From Acinetobacter sp. BY419 (GTDB lineage: Bacteria; Pseudomonadota; Gammaproteobacteria; Pseudomonadales; Moraxellaceae): 64,000 nucleotides of DNA. The translations under genes and the position numbers were made by a program. Each line of letters begins with the position of its first letter. Within the stretch, counting starts at the first letter, position 1. This document shows, in pieces, positions 27,624 through 36,749 of this stretch. The notes below the pieces were generated by a model. It searched no databases. It was not told where the DNA came from and saw only the letters and a program-made list of their open reading frames with translations. The stretch is taken from the NCBI RefSeq assembly GCF_019038395.1, contig NZ_JAGFXZ010000010.1, positions 1-64,000 on the forward strand. Reading direction: 5' to 3'.

Positions 27624-27800
27624 TTATTTCTTAACCTTCTGCTCTTCTATCCACTTCTCTACATCCTCTCTTTTGAAGCGCCAACTACCACCCACTTTAA
27701 AACCGGGTAGCTTACCTTCAGCAGCGAGGCGATAAGCAGTCTTTTCAGTTAACTTGAGATAATCAGCGACCTCTTTTAAGATCAATATTTCATCAGTCAT
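27624..27800 (-). CDS. Excisionase-like helix-turn-helix protein leading the BREX operon
   Basis: A 58-residue DNA-binding protein of the HTH_17/excisionase (MerR-like) type: LKEVADYLKLTEKTAYRLAA, then GKLPGFKVGGSWRF, ending in REDVEKWI, the standard winged-helix pattern. ATG at 27800 is chosen over an in-frame TTG at 27812. Seven bases separate it from brxA, so it heads the BREX operon. Known Acinetobacter BREX loci often start with the much larger WYL regulator BrxR, which is absent here; this small protein probably takes a regulatory role. Confidence 0.8.
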   Translation of the reverse strand: MTDEILILKEVADYLKLTEKTAYRLAAEGKLPGFKVGGSWRFKREDVEKWIEEQKVKK

Positions 27801-27880
27801 AAGTTTACCCAATTCGGAGTAATAGTAGATTATGAGAAAATTAAGGTATTAACAAGAATTTTGAGTAATATAAATCATAA

Positions 27881-27915
27881 TTTGCTATAAAGGAATTACC
27901 TCCTTGAATAGCAAA
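27881..27915. promoter_or_regulatory. 35-bp dyad between BREX and the recombinase trio
   Basis: TTTGCTAT (27881-27888) pairs with ATAGCAAA (27908-27915), and the inner AAGGA pairs with TCCTT around the loop ATTACC. It lies in the 359-base divergent region 27801-28159, which carries no other gene. It may be an operator for the HTH protein or XRE regulator, a recombination site for the trio, or part of a leader RNA. The rest of this region is A+T-rich without recognisable features. Confidence 0.5.
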
Positions 27916-28159
27916 TATAATTCCCTTACCAACTAAAATATTAAGAAATACAAAAGTCCGTTGGATCAAACACATTCATCAACGTGAAATCAATAACTTA
28001 TATTAATAAATCTCAAAATAATCTGATTCGCAATCCTTTTAACCCTTCACAAATTCATCAAAAACCATCCACATTTATAACCATTTTTTTGATCTTTTAT
28101 TTGGAAATTATTTTTTCACGCATGCCTTTATTTACATTAAAAAAATAAGGAGCATGAAT

Positions 28160-28801
28160 ATGAAACCTAAACATTTAAATCCAAAGAAATACGCGAAAGT
28201 AAAGTTTGACTCACATCAGGCCTTTCTCGCTCCCTATCCACCTATAAGCAAAATTTACCATTGCTACGCCCAAATATTAACGGCAGCAAAATTACCGTCA
28301 TTCTTTGATACTAAAACCGACCTCATTTATCCAACCACAGTTACAAACAATGAGCTCTTAGTTTTGGACAACTTCCTGCTTCTATTTGCATCTAGAACAC
28401 AAAATCTATCCATCAATGCACGCTATATTGTGCAAACCGACATCGACATACATGTGCTCAAATATCAACTTACTACCTGCTTATTCAAATTAATCACTGA
28501 GCTTAAAATTAAGATTAACCTTATCCAGCCAGATAAATTACTTAATGCACTCAACACATCTCTTTCAAAACAAGCGATCTACGATTTAAATGCTCTTCAT
28601 CATGAAAAGCCACGCTGTGAGTTATCGCTCGATTTGCTCGCAAAACTGATCGGCTGTAGTCGTAATCAGCTTTTGTACCAACAGAAACAAATCAACAGCG
28701 CTTACGCTCAAAAGCTTCAAAAACTCACGCAGAAATGTGAGGCACTGAAATATCCTGAGCCTAGCCCAGAATTATTTTGGAGGGCTCATCATGGAAACTA
28801 A
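28160..28801 (+). CDS. Recombinase-trio protein 1, possible DNA-binding subunit
   Basis: A 213-residue protein of unrecognised family, first of three overlapping genes. ATG at 28154 is only one base from the AAGGAG (28147-28152), while ATG at 28160 has ideal spacing of 7 and is preferred. The protein is rich in Lys, Leu and Gln. Near its C-terminus, LDLLAKLIGCSRNQLLYQQKQ looks like a helix-turn-helix. There is no recombinase motif. It overlaps the next gene by 11 bases, indicating coupled translation of all three. Confidence 0.65.
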   Translation: MKPKHLNPKKYAKVKFDSHQAFLAPYPPISKIYHCYAQILTAAKLPSFFDTKTDLIYPTTVTNNELLVLDNFLLLFASRTQNLSINARYIVQTDIDIHVLKYQLTTCLFKLITELKIKINLIQPDKLLNALNTSLSKQAIYDLNALHHEKPRCELSLDLLAKLIGCSRNQLLYQQKQINSAYAQKLQKLTQKCEALKYPEPSPELFWRAHHGN

Positions 28802-30974
28802 AAGCATTATCCATCAACTATTTGAACAAGAATTCATCCATGAGAACTATGCAATAACACTTGCACAATACTTAAATCACAAAGTTGATATTCCTGAACT
28901 AAAACAGTTGTTAAAACACGAAGACGAGATAGAACAGATTCACCAATCCCAGTTTTTACCTGCTCCACCTTCTGTTTCAGCGCATCCTATTTGTTTCTAT
29001 ATTTATTCAACACAACAGCACTCACAGCATTCTGTTATACGACAATGGGCCGTTCATAACTTACATGCTGCATGTATTCTTAAATCTATCCCCAATAAGG
29101 GTGACAAAGACCATCAAACCACGATTATTAAAGTTCTTGATCGATTTAGGTTAGCAAATGAAGCTTATGCTGCGTCACAGCAAGATAAACAGCTCAGTAA
29201 ATCTCAACATCACTACTTATGGCTATGGCAACAACTGCCTCAAGATGAAATATCATTAGATACGTTTGTGAAGGAATTACGTCGCTTAGAAGCCAACCCT
29301 CAGCTCACTCGGTTTCAATATTTATTAATACTTGATATACGGCGCTTTTATGATTATATATTTGCGCTTAAGCCAAAAAAGAATTATTCAGCACCACCCA
29401 GACACATAGATGAACCACATTATCTAGATGAGCACGGTGCAATTTTATGCTGCTCACAGGATATACCTCAGAAAGAGCATCCGGCACTCTTCTTCGAGCA
29501 ATTACAAGACGAGCAGCCCAAACAGCAATACTCACTTAATACAGCACAAATATCACCTTTAGCCACTCAATCCAGTTTTCTACAACATAAAATTAGCCAA
29601 CTGACTCAACAACACATTGTCAGACAGCAGCACAATTTTGCTTGTAGTAAGCATTATCCGGACTTCAATAGCTTACGTTTACTTGTACAACATTGTCATC
29701 AAGTCTATTTAAATCATCCAGAAAAAAACAAAGCGTATCTTTTTATCTTACTCAGTTTCTTGAGTGGAGTTCCTATTGAGCAATGGCTTTATCTACAATC
29801 CAAACAACGCTATGCACTCAATAAACGACAGAAGCTCATTTTTGAAAACAATCAATATTTTCTAAGATCCAAATTTACACTGTTTGAGGACCCTGCTTTT
29901 ACATACAAAGACCAATTAATTAATCAGGTAACCCATTTCGATTTGCCTTTAGTAAAAGAGCTGATAGATGGTCTAAGACATCCACCAATAGTAAAGCAAG
30001 AACAGGTCGCACATGCATTAAAAAAATGTCGGGAAGAACTCTTCATTCCGTCGTTATCGACTAAAAAAATAAGTGTTTTCTTACATCACTGTATTTACGA
30101 TTACACTCAAAATCAACAACTAGCCGATATTCTCTCAGGCATCGATGCAAATCGATCTGTTTCTATTTCATATTGTTCGTATCCAATCTACCGTTTACAG
30201 CAAAGTTATCAATCCACAGTACAACAACTATCAAAAGACTTAGCAAAAGAAATTCATGTCATAGATGATGAACAACAAAGATTTGGTAGCTGTAAAGCCC
30301 CCAAACCTGCAATAGTGACGGCTATATTTGCATACTTACAACATCAGATCATTCAAGCTAAACACAATGGACAAATGCTTGAGATGTTCAATCACTATAA
30401 TGTCTGGCTGTGGCATATCTTATTATTGTTCAGTGCTGCTCGACCTGTTAGCGAGTTCCCAGGTTTCTTAAAAAATTTCGATTTAAAACAACAGTGGCTT
30501 TGGGTTTCAGATAAAGAAATACATAGTAGAACAAATGATGGTCGCTTGATTCCACTCAGTGATTTTGTGGTCAAAGAAGTTCGCCAATTCATTATCTTCT
30601 TAAATGAATTTCAACAACTGTACCCAGAGCATCAAACTCACATTCAAGAAATTTTAAGCAGTAAAAAGCCTCTTCTCAGTGTCTATCAACATGGTCAATG
30701 GCAAGCGCTTAGCCCTCATTTAGTCAACAGCTTCACTCATATTATGCAACTTGATCATGCTAATTGGCTTAGGCATACAGCTCGTGCATATCTCACCGAA
30801 AAAGTAGATGAAAATTTAATTTTAGCCCTGTTTGGGCATGAGCAGCATCAACAAGAAATGGGGCAAAAATTCTCAAGTCTCTCGCTTCAACAATATAGAA
30901 CTATCACTACTCATCTTAACGAGATGCAGCACACTTATAAAATTGATGGAATGTATGAATATGCTTCAAGATAA
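28791..30974 (+). CDS. Large tyrosine recombinase (trio protein 2)
   Basis: A 727-residue protein whose last 180 residues form a tyrosine recombinase catalytic domain. Visible residues are R551 (SAARPVSEF), the box-II segment WLRHTAR with R661 and H662, H683 (LFGHEQ) and candidate nucleophile Y702 (LQQYRTI). The long N-terminal region (1-540), rich in Gln and His, is not a known domain. GGAGGG lies before the ATG at 28791. It overlaps both neighbours. The spacing of motifs fits a functional enzyme, although box II is a variant of the usual HxLRH. Confidence 0.8.
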   Translation: METKSIIHQLFEQEFIHENYAITLAQYLNHKVDIPELKQLLKHEDEIEQIHQSQFLPAPPSVSAHPICFYIYSTQQHSQHSVIRQWAVHNLHAACILKSIPNKGDKDHQTTIIKVLDRFRLANEAYAASQQDKQLSKSQHHYLWLWQQLPQDEISLDTFVKELRRLEANPQLTRFQYLLILDIRRFYDYIFALKPKKNYSAPPRHIDEPHYLDEHGAILCCSQDIPQKEHPALFFEQLQDEQPKQQYSLNTAQISPLATQSSFLQHKISQLTQQHIVRQQHNFACSKHYPDFNSLRLLVQHCHQVYLNHPEKNKAYLFILLSFLSGVPIEQWLYLQSKQRYALNKRQKLIFENNQYFLRSKFTLFEDPAFTYKDQLINQVTHFDLPLVKELIDGLRHPPIVKQEQVAHALKKCREELFIPSLSTKKISVFLHHCIYDYTQNQQLADILSGIDANRSVSISYCSYPIYRLQQSYQSTVQQLSKDLAKEIHVIDDEQQRFGSCKAPKPAIVTAIFAYLQHQIIQAKHNGQMLEMFNHYNVWLWHILLLFSAARPVSEFPGFLKNFDLKQQWLWVSDKEIHSRTNDGRLIPLSDFVVKEVRQFIIFLNEFQQLYPEHQTHIQEILSSKKPLLSVYQHGQWQALSPHLVNSFTHIMQLDHANWLRHTARAYLTEKVDENLILALFGHEQHQQEMGQKFSSLSLQQYRTITTHLNEMQHTYKIDGMYEYASR

Positions 30975-33900
30975 ACACTATGCACATGAACGCCGTGCAA
31001 AAAATCGAGAAAAAGTACAGAAAAAAGAGCGCTTTCAAATTCAAGCAATCATTGATGAGTTTCTATTGCCCGAAAAATTAAAGCTGGCACAAAAATCACA
31101 AAGTATTCCTGATCTTTACAACCAAGTGGCTCAGCACTTGGATCAACAAAAATTGTGTTTTTCCTCAAAAAAGAATTTTTATCAACATTTTCGAAAACAG
31201 ATTATTCAATACAATCGTGCCAATCATACGGACTTGCCCTTACCAACCCAACATTTGGTTTCGATACAACGTACACCTACACTCTTTAATGAGTCATGGT
31301 TAGAAGATTCAAAATATATTACGCATTTTAAAGAGCGACTTTGGCGCTACTGGCATACTGCAGAATCTTTTACAGCAGAGGAAATCGTCGGCAATCTACT
31401 GATAAGTGCCGTCCTTTACGGCGGACTTTCGCATCAGGCTAGCTTGAATACTTTACTTGAACATCTCAAAGCGGATGAACCAATCTACTATCTTCAAGCA
31501 TTACAAATACCGCTCATTTTTTTAGAACCTGAATCGCCACACTATGGGGATTTATACGATCCTAAATGTCCCTTAAAGAAGTCTCGAAATTTTGTACCTG
31601 ATCGACTCACCCAACTATGGATTACTCGGTTTAAAACACAATCCATCGATATCCAATATGATTGTTACTCTTATATCCATCACGTTTTTAATGCCTTAGA
31701 AATACCTTTTAATCAAAAGCAATTCAAGCAGCTTTTACAAGCTTCAAGTCATTCGTTTATGCAACTAGATAAGGTCAATTTAAGCCCCGCACTTGCCCTA
31801 TGTTTAACTGAAGAAATACAAACCTGTGGCTTAAGTCCAAGTGCTTTTAAACGCTATCTTGAACCTCAGCTCCTATTGGACCACTCCCATCAAGCTGAAG
31901 AACCACAATTACCAAAGATCAACAACAATGCAAAAGAGGAAAAATCATACACTGAAGACGCTCTTAAAGTACTTACTGATTTGCATAAACAAATTTTGAT
32001 TTTTTTTAAAAATAAGCACAAGACCACCACAGATTTATATAACCTACTGGTCAACCAACATGACAGCCTACCTGAAAATGCTAAACGACTTGGGCTTTGG
32101 CTATTTAGCTTATTTCATCCTGCCGTAGAAGATATTGAAGCCCTCACTAAGCTTTATCAAATTGATCAAGACAAGTGCTTACGCTATATCAACCAACAGC
32201 AGAAGATTCGCCACTCCTCCATTTATAGCTATTACACCAAGTTAGCAGAGACATGGTTACTACATAGCAACGATTTTATAGAAGAATGCAATCTCAATGA
32301 TCATCTAGAGGTGATCTACAAACGTATGTTAAACGACGTCGGTAAATCTAAATCACAAAAAATTGATCTCTTAAAACGATTCCATCAATTTCAGCGTGTC
32401 TTATTTGATGCAGACCCATTTCCACTCGCACATGAAGGTAAACATTTAAGCTCACCGAAAGCTGAAATCATCTCTGCGAAAAGCTTCCAACAGCTACTTA
32501 CAAAACTTAAATTCTATAAAAGCCCAAGCTATACAGCACATGATTTAGAAATGCTAAGTATCGTATATACGATAGCGTTTCGTACTGGCTTGCGGATTAA
32601 TGAAATACTCGGCATGCGGATTAAAGATGTAGAAGGTGTTGAAGCCAGCTCCATTTGGATACGCCCATATCGATCAAAGAACCAAGAACATTTACTGAAA
32701 ACGGATAGCGCTGAACGCAATCTCAATGTTCAAATGCTACTTAATAAAGAAGAGCATCTTCAATTTCAAAAATACTGTAAAACACGCCGTAGGGCTTATT
32801 CATCCAATGACTATCTATTTACACTTTGGAATAGCACAGAACGTATTAAGCCATATATGGTCACCACACCATTACAAAAGATACTTGATACAATGTTGCC
32901 AAGTCATTGTTATACCTTTCATTCGTTAAGACATAGTGCAACAAACAATCTCGCTATGATCTTGAATATGGACTATGAATTTGTAAATGCCTTCACGGAC
33001 TATTCAAACGATCACTATCAGCTACTCCGAAATGATCTCTTACGTTCTAAAACACCACAAGACTGTTGGTATTTACTATCCCATATATTAGGTCATATTG
33101 ATCCCACTGAAACGTTTAGGAGCTATTTGCATCTAGCTTACATAATGGCAGGTTATCAGTTAAGAAAATTTGACCCATGTTTGGATCGAACCGTTATTCA
33201 AAAAATCTGTCCTAGCTTAAAATCACCACGACACCATCAAATAGCGCTTAGCTATTACGATGAACAAATATCACGAACAATAAAAATAAAATCTATAGCA
33301 ACGCCTGATGAATACATCAACACATCTAAGACTAAAGCTGATTTAACTCAAGCAGAGACCAACATTTTTATTTATGGAACGAGCAAGTCAGCTTATCCAT
33401 TCCCTCTGATCGCAAAAATACTCAAGGCATTAGATCAATCTTATACACCTGAGCTTCTTGCTCAAAAGTATGACTTTTCAATTGAGACCCTCATACTGTG
33501 GCAACAAAATATACTTAAGCTAAAACAACTCAAAAATCGTAAGAACCAATCTCGATTCATTATTGATGCTGATAAATCACAACGCATACTCCCCTATATT
33601 GAAACAGCAGAAGATAAATACGTCTTAGAATATTTTTTTAAACAGCTCAACCAACATTGTTGCGATGAAATTCTTATATTAGATGCACTACATATTTTTG
33701 AAATGAAGGCTAATATTTCGCACGCTGGATTAATCTTTAATAGCACTGATGTAAGACTAGCCAATAGATTTTTACGTGGTATTTATTCTTTATTTCCATC
33801 AACATATTGGCAAATTGCTATATCACCTAAAATTTCTAATGAAATGGTGAAGGAACGACTGCAATTTAAATTTCTATCTTATAGTATGAATAGCAGTCTA

Positions 33901-34017
33901 AATAATTCTTTTAAATTGGAGCTTATATCTCAGAAAAATTCAAAATCCCTATGTATCTTTCGTTACTGCCTGCTAGTTTTACTAATTTTATGTACGCCGT
34001 CGCAAGCTAGATTATAG
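30955..34017 (+). CDS. Very large tyrosine recombinase (trio protein 3)
   Basis: A protein of about 1020 residues with a central tyrosine recombinase catalytic domain: R547 (FRTGLRINEIL), H656 and R659 (FHSLRHSA), H714 (LGHIDPTETF) and Y724 (RSYLH). About 540 residues precede and 300 follow the domain, most unusual for this family. The frame is open up to 30832 inside the previous gene, but ATGs at 30955 and 30961 just before that gene's stop, with GGA nearby, are more credible. Roles in integration of the module or island are inferred. Confidence 0.8.
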   Translation: MNMLQDKHYAHERRAKNREKVQKKERFQIQAIIDEFLLPEKLKLAQKSQSIPDLYNQVAQHLDQQKLCFSSKKNFYQHFRKQIIQYNRANHTDLPLPTQHLVSIQRTPTLFNESWLEDSKYITHFKERLWRYWHTAESFTAEEIVGNLLISAVLYGGLSHQASLNTLLEHLKADEPIYYLQALQIPLIFLEPESPHYGDLYDPKCPLKKSRNFVPDRLTQLWITRFKTQSIDIQYDCYSYIHHVFNALEIPFNQKQFKQLLQASSHSFMQLDKVNLSPALALCLTEEIQTCGLSPSAFKRYLEPQLLLDHSHQAEEPQLPKINNNAKEEKSYTEDALKVLTDLHKQILIFFKNKHKTTTDLYNLLVNQHDSLPENAKRLGLWLFSLFHPAVEDIEALTKLYQIDQDKCLRYINQQQKIRHSSIYSYYTKLAETWLLHSNDFIEECNLNDHLEVIYKRMLNDVGKSKSQKIDLLKRFHQFQRVLFDADPFPLAHEGKHLSSPKAEIISAKSFQQLLTKLKFYKSPSYTAHDLEMLSIVYTIAFRTGLRINEILGMRIKDVEGVEASSIWIRPYRSKNQEHLLKTDSAERNLNVQMLLNKEEHLQFQKYCKTRRRAYSSNDYLFTLWNSTERIKPYMVTTPLQKILDTMLPSHCYTFHSLRHSATNNLAMILNMDYEFVNAFTDYSNDHYQLLRNDLLRSKTPQDCWYLLSHILGHIDPTETFRSYLHLAYIMAGYQLRKFDPCLDRTVIQKICPSLKSPRHHQIALSYYDEQISRTIKIKSIATPDEYINTSKTKADLTQAETNIFIYGTSKSAYPFPLIAKILKALDQSYTPELLAQKYDFSIETLILWQQNILKLKQLKNRKNQSRFIIDADKSQRILPYIETAEDKYVLEYFFKQLNQHCCDEILILDALHIFEMKANISHAGLIFNSTDVRLANRFLRGIYSLFPSTYWQIAISPKISNEMVKERLQFKFLSYSMNSSLNNSFKLELISQKNSKSLCIFRYCLLVLLILCTPSQARL

Positions 34018-34335
34018 CTGATCTGGCTGATAACCTGTTAACTCATAAAAATCGTACAGCAGTTGAGTATAGACATCCGAAAAATGAATGAGCTGTTCTG
34101 GCTGCAAACCATAACGCTCCATATAACGATCATCAATAAAATAAGCCAACCCGATATGTGTGTTTAGATAGCTAGATACACCAAGTTGTCTGCAAAAATC
34201 AGGGTTATATTGCAGTTGTAATTGCGTATTACTAATAATTTTTGAAGTGACAATTTTAGCTATATTGCGGATATTCAAATGGCGAATACTTGGATGCATC
34301 GACGTCAATAAACGACTCGAAGAATAATCCATCAT
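34012..34335 (-). CDS. Hypothetical protein, tail to tail with the trio
   Basis: A 107-residue soluble protein of unrecognised family, with helical pattern and many Tyr, Leu and Gln residues (YTQLLYDFYELTGYQPDQL at the end). Two ATGs, at 34335 and 34332, are possible starts, with AAGG upstream. Its last 6 bases overlap the end of the large recombinase gene on the other strand. It is divergent from the XRE regulator. Function unknown. Confidence 0.5.
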   Translation of the reverse strand: MMDYSSSRLLTSMHPSIRHLNIRNIAKIVTSKIISNTQLQLQYNPDFCRQLGVSSYLNTHIGLAYFIDDRYMERYGLQPEQLIHFSDVYTQLLYDFYELTGYQPDQL

Positions 34336-34440
34336 GATCGTTTGGCCTTCAGTTGATTTAAATTTTTATCAAGTCATGATTTAGTTACTTCTCGTTCTAC
34401 AAGTAAGCATCTAAACTATGTCTATATTTATATAAAAACA

Positions 34441-34454
34441 TGACTAAAACGTCA
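34441..34454. promoter_or_regulatory. Possible operator of the XRE regulator
   Basis: TGAC-N6-GTCA inverted repeat, about 30 bases upstream of the regulator's ATG in the divergent region. Short, so chance is possible. Confidence 0.25.
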
Positions 34455-34482
34455 AGTTTTTATTGTCTATTTGGCGGTAATA

Positions 34483-34827
34483 ATGACACTTGAATTAGAC
34501 TCGAATGATTTTAAAATTCGATTGAAAGAAGTTAGACGAACACGAAAGTTAACACAGCAAGAGTTAGCCGAAAAAACAGGAATACCTGTAACCTCGATTG
34601 CGCATTTTGAGTCAGGTTCACGTAAACCCTCGTTAGAGAATTTCTATAAGCTGATTGTGGTGCTTAATATATCAGCTGACTACATCCTGGGACGCTGTGA
34701 AAAAATGGGTACCTCAGCGATTGATCCTATTACTAAAGCTTTACAGGACCTACCAGAGTTGGAGCGTAAAATGATTGAGAAATTCATTGTATCTTTGACG
34801 AATGAGAACATTAAACAGAATGATTAG
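34483..34827 (+). CDS. XRE-family transcriptional regulator
   Basis: A 114-residue repressor-like protein. The HTH_3 domain (about residues 8-65) reads FKIRLKEVRRTRKLTQQELA, then TGIPVTSIAHFESGSRKPS, typical of cI/SinR-type regulators. A short acidic C-terminal helix could dimerise. The frame is open from TTG at 34471, but ATG at 34483 with GGCGG upstream is preferred. It probably controls island genes such as the AlpA-like gene, the trio or its own promoter; targets are not shown by sequence. Confidence 0.85.
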   Translation: MTLELDSNDFKIRLKEVRRTRKLTQQELAEKTGIPVTSIAHFESGSRKPSLENFYKLIVVLNISADYILGRCEKMGTSAIDPITKALQDLPELERKMIEKFIVSLTNENIKQND

Positions 34828-34856
34828 ATGTGTTATTAAATAAAAGTTCTGGAAAT

Positions 34857-34883
34857 TAAAAAACCACATAATGTGGTTTTTTT
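34857..34883 (+). terminator. Terminator after the XRE regulator
   Basis: A 9-bp perfect stem, AAACCACAT / ATGTGGTTT, flanked by an A-run and a T-run. Confidence 0.85.
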
Positions 34884-34971
34884 GCATAGCAGCATAATGG
34901 CTATAAATACATAATGTATTCGCTATGAAGAAAGTTATCATCTATTTCATAGATGTTCATTACAATTCTGA

Positions 34972-35340
34972 TTATCTCTCACCTCTACATTTTGTTTTGT
35001 AATTTCTATACCACTCTTCTATTTCTTCAGTATCAAAATAGACCGCTGCTTGCCGAGATGCACCTTCTTTCAAAAATCTTGGGAAAGTAGGATCATTTTC
35101 GATAATTTTGCGCAAGCAATCTCGAGTAACATTAAGCATTTTACAAACTTGATTGTATTTTAAGCGAAGAGGCTTCAAATTCTGACAACCCATAGGTATA
35201 TCTGAATCATCAAATTTTTTAATAGTACGTACAATACTACGACGAGTATGTGATGTAGATGCTTTAAAATGATCCAACTGAGGATCCTCATTTAATAATA
35301 GAGAAACCATCCTAGCAAAAATAAACAATTCAAATCCCAT
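34972..35340 (-). CDS. AlpA-like DNA-binding protein (candidate excisionase)
   Basis: A 122-residue protein. Residues about 55-118 form an AlpA-type winged helix: RLKYNQVCKMLNVTRDCLRK, then FPRFLKE and VYFDTEEIEEWYRNY. The N-terminal 50 residues are not recognised. It lies 37 bases downstream of the integrase gene on the same strand. In P4-like islands, such small proteins activate integrase expression or direct excision; that role is inferred here. Confidence 0.75.
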   Translation of the reverse strand: MGFELFIFARMVSLLLNEDPQLDHFKASTSHTRRSIVRTIKKFDDSDIPMGCQNLKPLRLKYNQVCKMLNVTRDCLRKIIENDPTFPRFLKEGASRQAAVYFDTEEIEEWYRNYKTKCRGER

Positions 35341-35377
35341 CCGTTCAAAAACTCAAAAAAGTGTCCACTTTTTTAAA

Positions 35378-36625
35378 TTAATGCTTAAGTAAAGACTCAA
35401 TATAACCACTCCACCACTCCATGATTTCATATCGTTCTTCTAAATGTGCTTCTTTATCATATGCTCCCTTGACCCCAGTTTTTAAATGAGCCAATGCTGA
35501 TTCGATTACTTGCCATTTGTCACTATAGCGTTTATTCAAATTGGAGGATGCAATATGTCTAAATCCATGTGGATTTTGCTTTCCTCGATAACCTAATCGA
35601 TTCAATGCCGCATTAAATGTTAAATTTGAAATTGGCTTATTAATGCTATCGCGACTTGGGAATAAGTATTCACTTTCAGGTGAAATTTTCTTTAATTCCA
35701 TCAATAATTTAATGACATGATTGGACAAAGGAATCCCATGTTCGATACCTTTTTTCATTATATTTGAGGGACGTATCCACACCGCCTCATCAAAATCAAA
35801 TTGCTCCCATTTCGCCTGTCGCAATTCCCCTGGACGAGGAAACATATGTATTAAAAGTTCTAAGCCTATTGCAATCGGTCTGGATGAGGAATTTCGAATT
35901 AATGAAATCATTTCTGGAAGCTGTTGAATAGCTACATGCTTCATACTTTGAGATTCCCCTTTCGCTAAATAATCACCAATCCCTTCCAATGGGTTATATA
36001 AAATACCTTTTTTGAATTTTGCTAAACCATAAGCACCTGAGCAACATGAAATAAGCTTTTCAATTCTGTTATAAATTCCTTCATTCATTTGCTTGTTAGT
36101 AAAAAACTCCAACCATTCTGCTGGTGTAATTGATTTATATGGTCGATGTCCAAAGACAGGAATTAAATGCCGTTCAACCGATTGTTTTTCCTTTTTATAA
36201 GTATCAGCAGCCCAAGTCTGCTTTTTGCGCTCTAACCACTCATTAATAAGATGAGAGAATAAAGCCTTTTCCTGCTCAAGCTGAATTTTCTTAATCTCAA
36301 CCTGTGTTTGAATTAGTATTTCGCCTAGCGTCATAGCCTCTGCCTTTTCACGTGCTTGCGCATAACTTACAGATGGATAACTACCTAATCCTATCCATGC
36401 CCATTTTCCTTGATCATTCTTATATCGATACTGCCAATGCTTTTTACCATTCGGCTTAACCCTACAATACAAACCTGGAATATCAGTAGGCTCACGATAT
36501 TCTTTCGCTTTAGGTTTAAGTGTTTTATAGATTTCTTCAACACTTTTTTTTCGGCGAACCTTTGTATTCTGCGATACAGATCTTAGACGAATATCATCTT
36601 GAGTGTTAACATCAAAAACATTCAT
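35378..36625 (-). CDS. P4-type tyrosine integrase
   Basis: A 415-residue site-specific integrase. The N-terminal DUF4102-like arm-binding domain reads IPGLYCRVKPNGKKHWQYRY and GLGSYPSVSYAQARE. The catalytic domain has the first Arg in MFPRPGELRQAKW, HGFRHIASSNL as box II, and ALAHLKTGVKGAYDKE with the Tyr nucleophile. It begins about 190 bases from the tRNA 3' end, the normal place for an island integrase, and is expected to recombine the repeated tRNA end. Confidence 0.93.
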   Translation of the reverse strand: MNVFDVNTQDDIRLRSVSQNTKVRRKKSVEEIYKTLKPKAKEYREPTDIPGLYCRVKPNGKKHWQYRYKNDQGKWAWIGLGSYPSVSYAQAREKAEAMTLGEILIQTQVEIKKIQLEQEKALFSHLINEWLERKKQTWAADTYKKEKQSVERHLIPVFGHRPYKSITPAEWLEFFTNKQMNEGIYNRIEKLISCCSGAYGLAKFKKGILYNPLEGIGDYLAKGESQSMKHVAIQQLPEMISLIRNSSSRPIAIGLELLIHMFPRPGELRQAKWEQFDFDEAVWIRPSNIMKKGIEHGIPLSNHVIKLLMELKKISPESEYLFPSRDSINKPISNLTFNAALNRLGYRGKQNPHGFRHIASSNLNKRYSDKWQVIESALAHLKTGVKGAYDKEAHLEERYEIMEWWSGYIESLLKH

Positions 36626-36684
36626 AACTTACGGAATCTCCAGTAATTTTTCCTTGGTGTATCCCTGAGTTATATTTTAAATTT

Positions 36685-36703
36685 AGGATACAAACAAGGA
36701 TAC
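36685..36703. repeat. Right pair of AGGATAC repeats (putative integrase arm sites)
   Basis: AGGATAC at 36685-36691 and 36697-36703, identical in period and orientation to the pair at 9094-9112. An inverted copy (GTATCCCT) lies at 36659-36666, close to the integrase start, so integrase or excisionase binding here could also regulate the gene. Confidence 0.5.
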
Positions 36704-36749
36704 ACAGAGCGTGTTCCCATACGAAGTTATATAAGTTTAAACAAAGCAA

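Noticed and set aside
30832..30954. Earlier start of the giant recombinase
   Set aside because: It would overlap the upstream recombinase gene by more than 140 bases; ATGs at 30955/30961 give the normal coupled overlap.
28160..34017. Naming the trio gmtX/gmtY/gmtZ
   Set aside because: The idea of a mobile recombinase trio fits, but the order (small protein first) and the sizes (213, 727, 1020) do not match what I recall of Gamma-Mobile-Trio genes, and no search could be run.
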